Part shown: one piece after another, positions 7,905 through 9,541 of the stretch | How the letters are laid out: the number at the start of each line of letters is the position of its first letter | Numbering within the stretch: the stretch's first letter is position 1 | NCBI GenBank assembly: GCA_937983075.1 | Contig: CALKAQ010000081.1 | Coordinates: 1 to 9,541 of the forward strand | Length of the DNA: 9,541 nt | Direction: 5' to 3' | Source: an uncultured bacterium | Lineage (GTDB): Bacteria; Bacillota; Limnochordia; DTU080; JAAYLA01 | The notes under the pieces: generated by a model | Databases searched by the model: none | Told to the model about the DNA's origin: nothing | Seen by the model: only the letters and a program-made list of their open reading frames with translations | Translations under genes and position numbers: made by a program

Positions 7905-8280
7905 TGGTTTCGCTTTCACTTTTAGAATAGCTCATTTATATGACAATAGATTGTCACTAAATGTATGTTCCCTTGTCTTGTTTCATCCTCGAAGTCGGGT
8001 TAATCGTAACCCATCCGTTCTACCCAAGAAGCAATTCGACAAAAACTGATCCTAATCCTTTTTCTCCAGTATCAAAGTACCAATTCAGCCGTTACACACC
8101 CAAATGATTCGGGTAACTTCATTCATATAAGAATTTCGGCTCCCCGAATGAAACAGTAACATTCTAGCTGATAAGTTGAAGGCATGCCTTTCATAGCTGT
8201 CACAAAAAAAGGAGTTGCCGAGATTGCACATCAAGATATAATAAGGGATGGAAAGTATCCATGCACATCATCTGCCGATG
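7905..8280. other. Intergenic spacer upstream of hsdM without a convincing gene
   Basis: Both strands are broken by frequent stops. Besides the palindrome at 7941-7956 it holds a small inverted repeat, GGGTTA-ATCG-TAACCC (7997-8012). It also holds overlapping hairpin options around 8107-8152: ATTCGGG with CCCGAAT, TTCATTC with GAATGAA, and a tight TTCGG-CTCC-CCGAA. A plus-strand open stretch from ATG 8184 begins MPFIAVTKKGVAEIAHQD and stays open for 57 codons, but its second half is encoded by the hairpin at 8281-8327. At best it is a gene remnant. Confidence 0.5.
7941..7956. promoter_or_regulatory. Perfect 16-bp palindrome upstream of hsdM, possible operator
   Basis: TGACAAT-AG-ATTGTCA has two perfect 7-bp arms with a 2-base centre, 52 bases upstream of the hsdM start. 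It lies where the hsd promoter should be: the second arm contains TTGTCA, one mismatch from a -35 box in hsdM orientation, although no convincing -10 follows at 16-17 bp. The arm and spacer pattern differs from the 7-1-7 Fur/PerR layout. I infer a dimeric repressor or controller site. No regulator gene is visible in the window. Confidence 0.45.
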
Positions 8281-8327
8281 AGAATGAGACCTCGACGAGG
8301 CTTCCGCTTCGTGCGAGGTCTCATTCT
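8281..8327. terminator. Very strong hairpin, possible (bidirectional) terminator
   Basis: Fourteen perfect outer base pairs join 8281-8294 with 8314-8327. They continue as six more pairs (8295-8300 with 8307-8312, one G-T) around a CTTCCG loop, with one bulged G at 8313. The plus strand continues TTCTTTATACTT, a weak U-tract; the minus strand has none. It lies between the ars-side genes and the hsd operon and probably insulates them. As a terminator it fits plus-strand transcription better, yet no plus-strand gene is seen. Confidence 0.5.
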
Positions 8328-8346
8328 TTATACTTATTGTTCAAAC

Positions 8347-8413
8347 CTGTGGTATAATCCAGGTTTAATTTAGGTTTAATAAGGTTATACCCACAGTATA
8401 ATTCAAGTTAAAT
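8347..8413. repeat. Cluster of phased AT-rich direct and inverted repeats
   Basis: GTATAATCCAGGTTTAAT (8352-8369) recurs as GTATAATTCAAGTTAAAT (8396-8413), with 15 of 18 positions identical. Between them AGGTTTAAT occurs twice, 11 bp apart, followed by AAGGTTATA, so three related units lie at 10-11 bp spacing. CTGTGGTATAA (8348-8358) also pairs with TTATACCCACAG (8385-8396) with one bulge. Both GTATAAT copies contain a perfect TATAAT on the plus strand; the first is preceded by TGG, as in an extended -10. The function is unknown; regulator binding is an inference. Confidence 0.45.
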
Positions 8414-8431
8414 ATAAACACACGGATATGA

Positions 8432-8774
8432 TTAATATATCGGTATCGGCTTGCCAGTACTTTGATTCACGGATTCCTGATACAGCAACTGCATCGATTG
8501 TATGAACTGGCCCCATTCCGGATTGACCTGCCTGTCATTTTCAGAGAGATAGTACAAATATTTATACATCACCCTGGGCTCCTTCGGATCCGCCATTCGC
8601 ATGATGTGAATGTAATAAGATAAATTCATATGCTTGAACAGCACTAACCGAAAAAATTCCAATTGTATTTTTGAATGAATCATATGATCGCTGGTCACGA
8701 ATTTTCGCATATTCCTTTACGTTTAACACTGTCACAAAGACCTCTTGATCTATAACAACGGTGGCAAAGTATTT
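8432..8774 (-). pseudogene. Small unrecognised protein gene, split by a one-base frameshift
   Basis: Two minus-strand frames join into one coherent protein if one base is removed from the A6 tract at 8651-8656 (T6 in the coding sense). The upstream frame (open from 8774) reads ...VTVLNVKEYAKIRDQRSYD... up to NTIGIF. The downstream frame continues RLVLFKHMNLSYYIHIM... and ends at the stop at 8432. As it stands, the upstream frame stops at 8562-8564. The downstream frame can start only at ATG 8710, giving 92 residues with a badly spaced AAAGGA. No ATG opens the upstream frame; a GTG at 8735 with AAGAGG 5 bases before it would give about 100 residues after repair. The product would be soluble, rich in Tyr and Met, with no motif I recognise. 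It could instead be a genuine 92-residue gene, or one misread base in the assembly. Confidence 0.5.
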
Positions 8775-8791
8775 TTAATTTTGGAATTTAT

Positions 8792-9046
8792 CTAAGTTAA
8801 GATACCGACATCAATAAAATCGTTAAGGTTTTCAGGGTATAGTGTTACCTTCTCGCCGTCCAAGTTAAATTCCAACTCTACTGGTCCATCCTGGGAATAC
8901 TACTTTCACGATATCCGTAGGATTAACGGCCCCCTTGAAATTTTTGCCCACTCTTGCAGCACTTTGATGTAGACTTCATTTCCTTTACCAACATCCGCTT
9001 CTGTAATTCAAACCATATCCGTTCCGATAATCACCGATTTATACAT
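8792..9046 (-). pseudogene. Small unrecognised gene directly after arsC, decayed
   Basis: ATG at 9046 has GGGGAG 6 bases upstream and lies 17 bp after the arsC stop, so it was probably co-transcribed with arsC. The reading begins MYKSVIIGTDMV, then meets TGA at 9008-9010. It resumes ITEADVGKGNEVYIKVLQEWA, shifts frame at the T5 run (8941-8945) into FKGAVNPTDIVKVVFPGW, then shifts back near 8883-8888 to VELEFNLDGEKVTLYPENL and ends at TAG 8792-8794. The two shifts cancel, which suggests an original protein of about 84 residues. The segments read as normal protein, and the continuity across the breaks is the evidence for a pseudogene. I do not recognise the family, and any link to arsenic resistance rests only on position. 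Confidence 0.6.
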
Positions 9047-9063
9047 GCTCCACTCCCCTTATC

Positions 9064-9483
9064 TTATTTACCTTCGGCTGCAAACTGCTTGATTCTTTCT
9101 TCGATCTGATCCCGCACACGCTGAAACACTTTCCATTTCTCCTCTTCCGTGCCTGTGGCTTTGGCCGGATCTTCAAATCCCCAATGAAGCCGTGTTACGT
9201 GCGGCGGTGTGATCGGGCATTTATCGTTGGCGTCTCCGCAAAGCGTTATGACGTAATCCGCTTTGTTCAAAATCTCCGGATCAATCACATCCGAGGTTTG
9301 TTTGGAGATGTCAATCCCTTTTTCCGCCATTGCTTTGACGGCATTGGGATTCAGACCATGCGCTTCAATACCCGCGCTGTACACTTCGTACTTGTCACCA
9401 AGATATTTTTTCCCGAATCCTTCTGCCATCTGGCTGCGGCAAGAATTACCGGTACATAAAAAGTAAACGATTTTTTTGGTCAT
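9064..9483 (-). CDS. arsC: Arsenate reductase, thioredoxin-coupled (low-molecular-weight phosphatase fold)
   Basis: This cytoplasmic enzyme reduces arsenate to arsenite for export. From ATG 9483 the protein is 139 residues, the length of Bacillus subtilis ArsC, and every catalytic residue falls at the family position. These are Cys10 and Arg16 in the P-loop CTGNSCR (10-16), with Cys82 and Cys89 in LCGDANDKC forming the relay disulfide that thioredoxin resolves. TPPHV and the HWGFEDPA segment (100-107) are also typical. An in-frame ATG at 9498 would add MDSTD, but neither start has a good Shine-Dalgarno. The ATG at 9483 overlaps a TGA in another frame (9480-9482) as ATGA, so coupling to an upstream gene such as an arsenite exporter is plausible but lies outside the window. 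The arsC frame itself also stays open to coordinate 9541. Confidence 0.95.
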   Translation of the reverse strand: MTKKIVYFLCTGNSCRSQMAEGFGKKYLGDKYEVYSAGIEAHGLNPNAVKAMAEKGIDISKQTSDVIDPEILNKADYVITLCGDANDKCPITPPHVTRLHWGFEDPAKATGTEEEKWKVFQRVRDQIEERIKQFAAEGK

Positions 9484-9541
9484 ATCAGTTGAGTCCATAT
9501 AATTGTGTAAAATGGTAGACTTCCAAGAACAAAGGGAGCCA

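Noticed and set aside
7941..7956. Fur or PerR box
   Set aside because: The palindrome has a 7-2-7 layout with TGACAAT arms, whereas Fur/PerR boxes are 7-1-7 with AT-rich TGATAAT or TTATAAT arms.
8018..8083. Short minus-strand open stretch reading NWYFDTGEKGLGSVFVELLLG
   Set aside because: It looks protein-like, but only about 20 codons lie between stops with no start or ribosome-binding site; chance cannot be excluded.
8341..8413. CRISPR array
   Set aside because: The repeats are short, imperfect and 10-11 or 44 bp apart, with no uniform repeat-spacer structure.
9184..9459. Plus-strand 91-codon frame opposite arsC
   Set aside because: It is antisense to a full-length ArsC with all catalytic residues in place.
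1..9541. tRNA or rRNA genes, insertion-sequence transposase or inverted terminal repeats
   Set aside because: I saw no tRNA-like cloverleaf, rRNA sequence, transposase motif or flanking target-site duplication.

Overview
The window most likely comes from a low-to-mid GC Bacillota genome, probably a Bacilli or Paenibacillaceae-like organism. The reasons are strong GGAGG-type Shine-Dalgarno sequences, ATGA start/stop overlaps, and a 139-residue ArsC that matches the Bacillus-type thioredoxin-coupled arsenate reductase position for position. The species assignment is an inference. Every convincing gene is on the minus strand, so the regions below run in the direction of transcription, from high to low coordinates.

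Right end (about 8430-9541): arsC, the tail of an arsenic-resistance operon. It is followed 17 bp later by a small unrecognised gene that has decayed (one in-frame TGA and two frameshifts that compensate each other). Next comes a second small unrecognised gene, split by a one-base frameshift at an A6/T6 tract.

Spacer (about 7890-8431): no convincing gene. It contains a cluster of helically phased AT-rich repeats (8347-8413), a very strong hairpin of about 20 bp (8281-8327), and a perfect TGACAAT-AG-ATTGTCA palindrome upstream of hsdM that looks like an operator.

Centre (1510-7889): a complete, apparently intact type I restriction-modification operon, hsdM-hsdS-hsdR. hsdM and hsdS overlap by 4 bp, and the hsdS stop lies against the hsdR Shine-Dalgarno. 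The recognition-domain parts of hsdS are visibly more AT-rich than hsdM and hsdR, as expected if specificity modules are exchanged. hsdR ends at a probable intrinsic terminator (1431-1473).

Left end (1-1290): a separately promoted SIR2-fold gene of the prokaryotic NADase (SIR2_2) type, running off the window edge. It keeps the recognisable motifs of the fold, but a single in-frame amber codon (999-1001) interrupts it after 83 codons. This is the most interesting item: a defence NADase beside a type I restriction system, either inactivated, read through, or misread by one base. The likely partner gene (for example a HerA-type ATPase, as in SIR2-HerA systems) would lie beyond coordinate 1 and cannot be seen.

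Overall the window is a defence island (type I R-M plus SIR2 NADase) inserted next to an arsenic-resistance operon, with gene decay on both flanks of the intact hsd operon.
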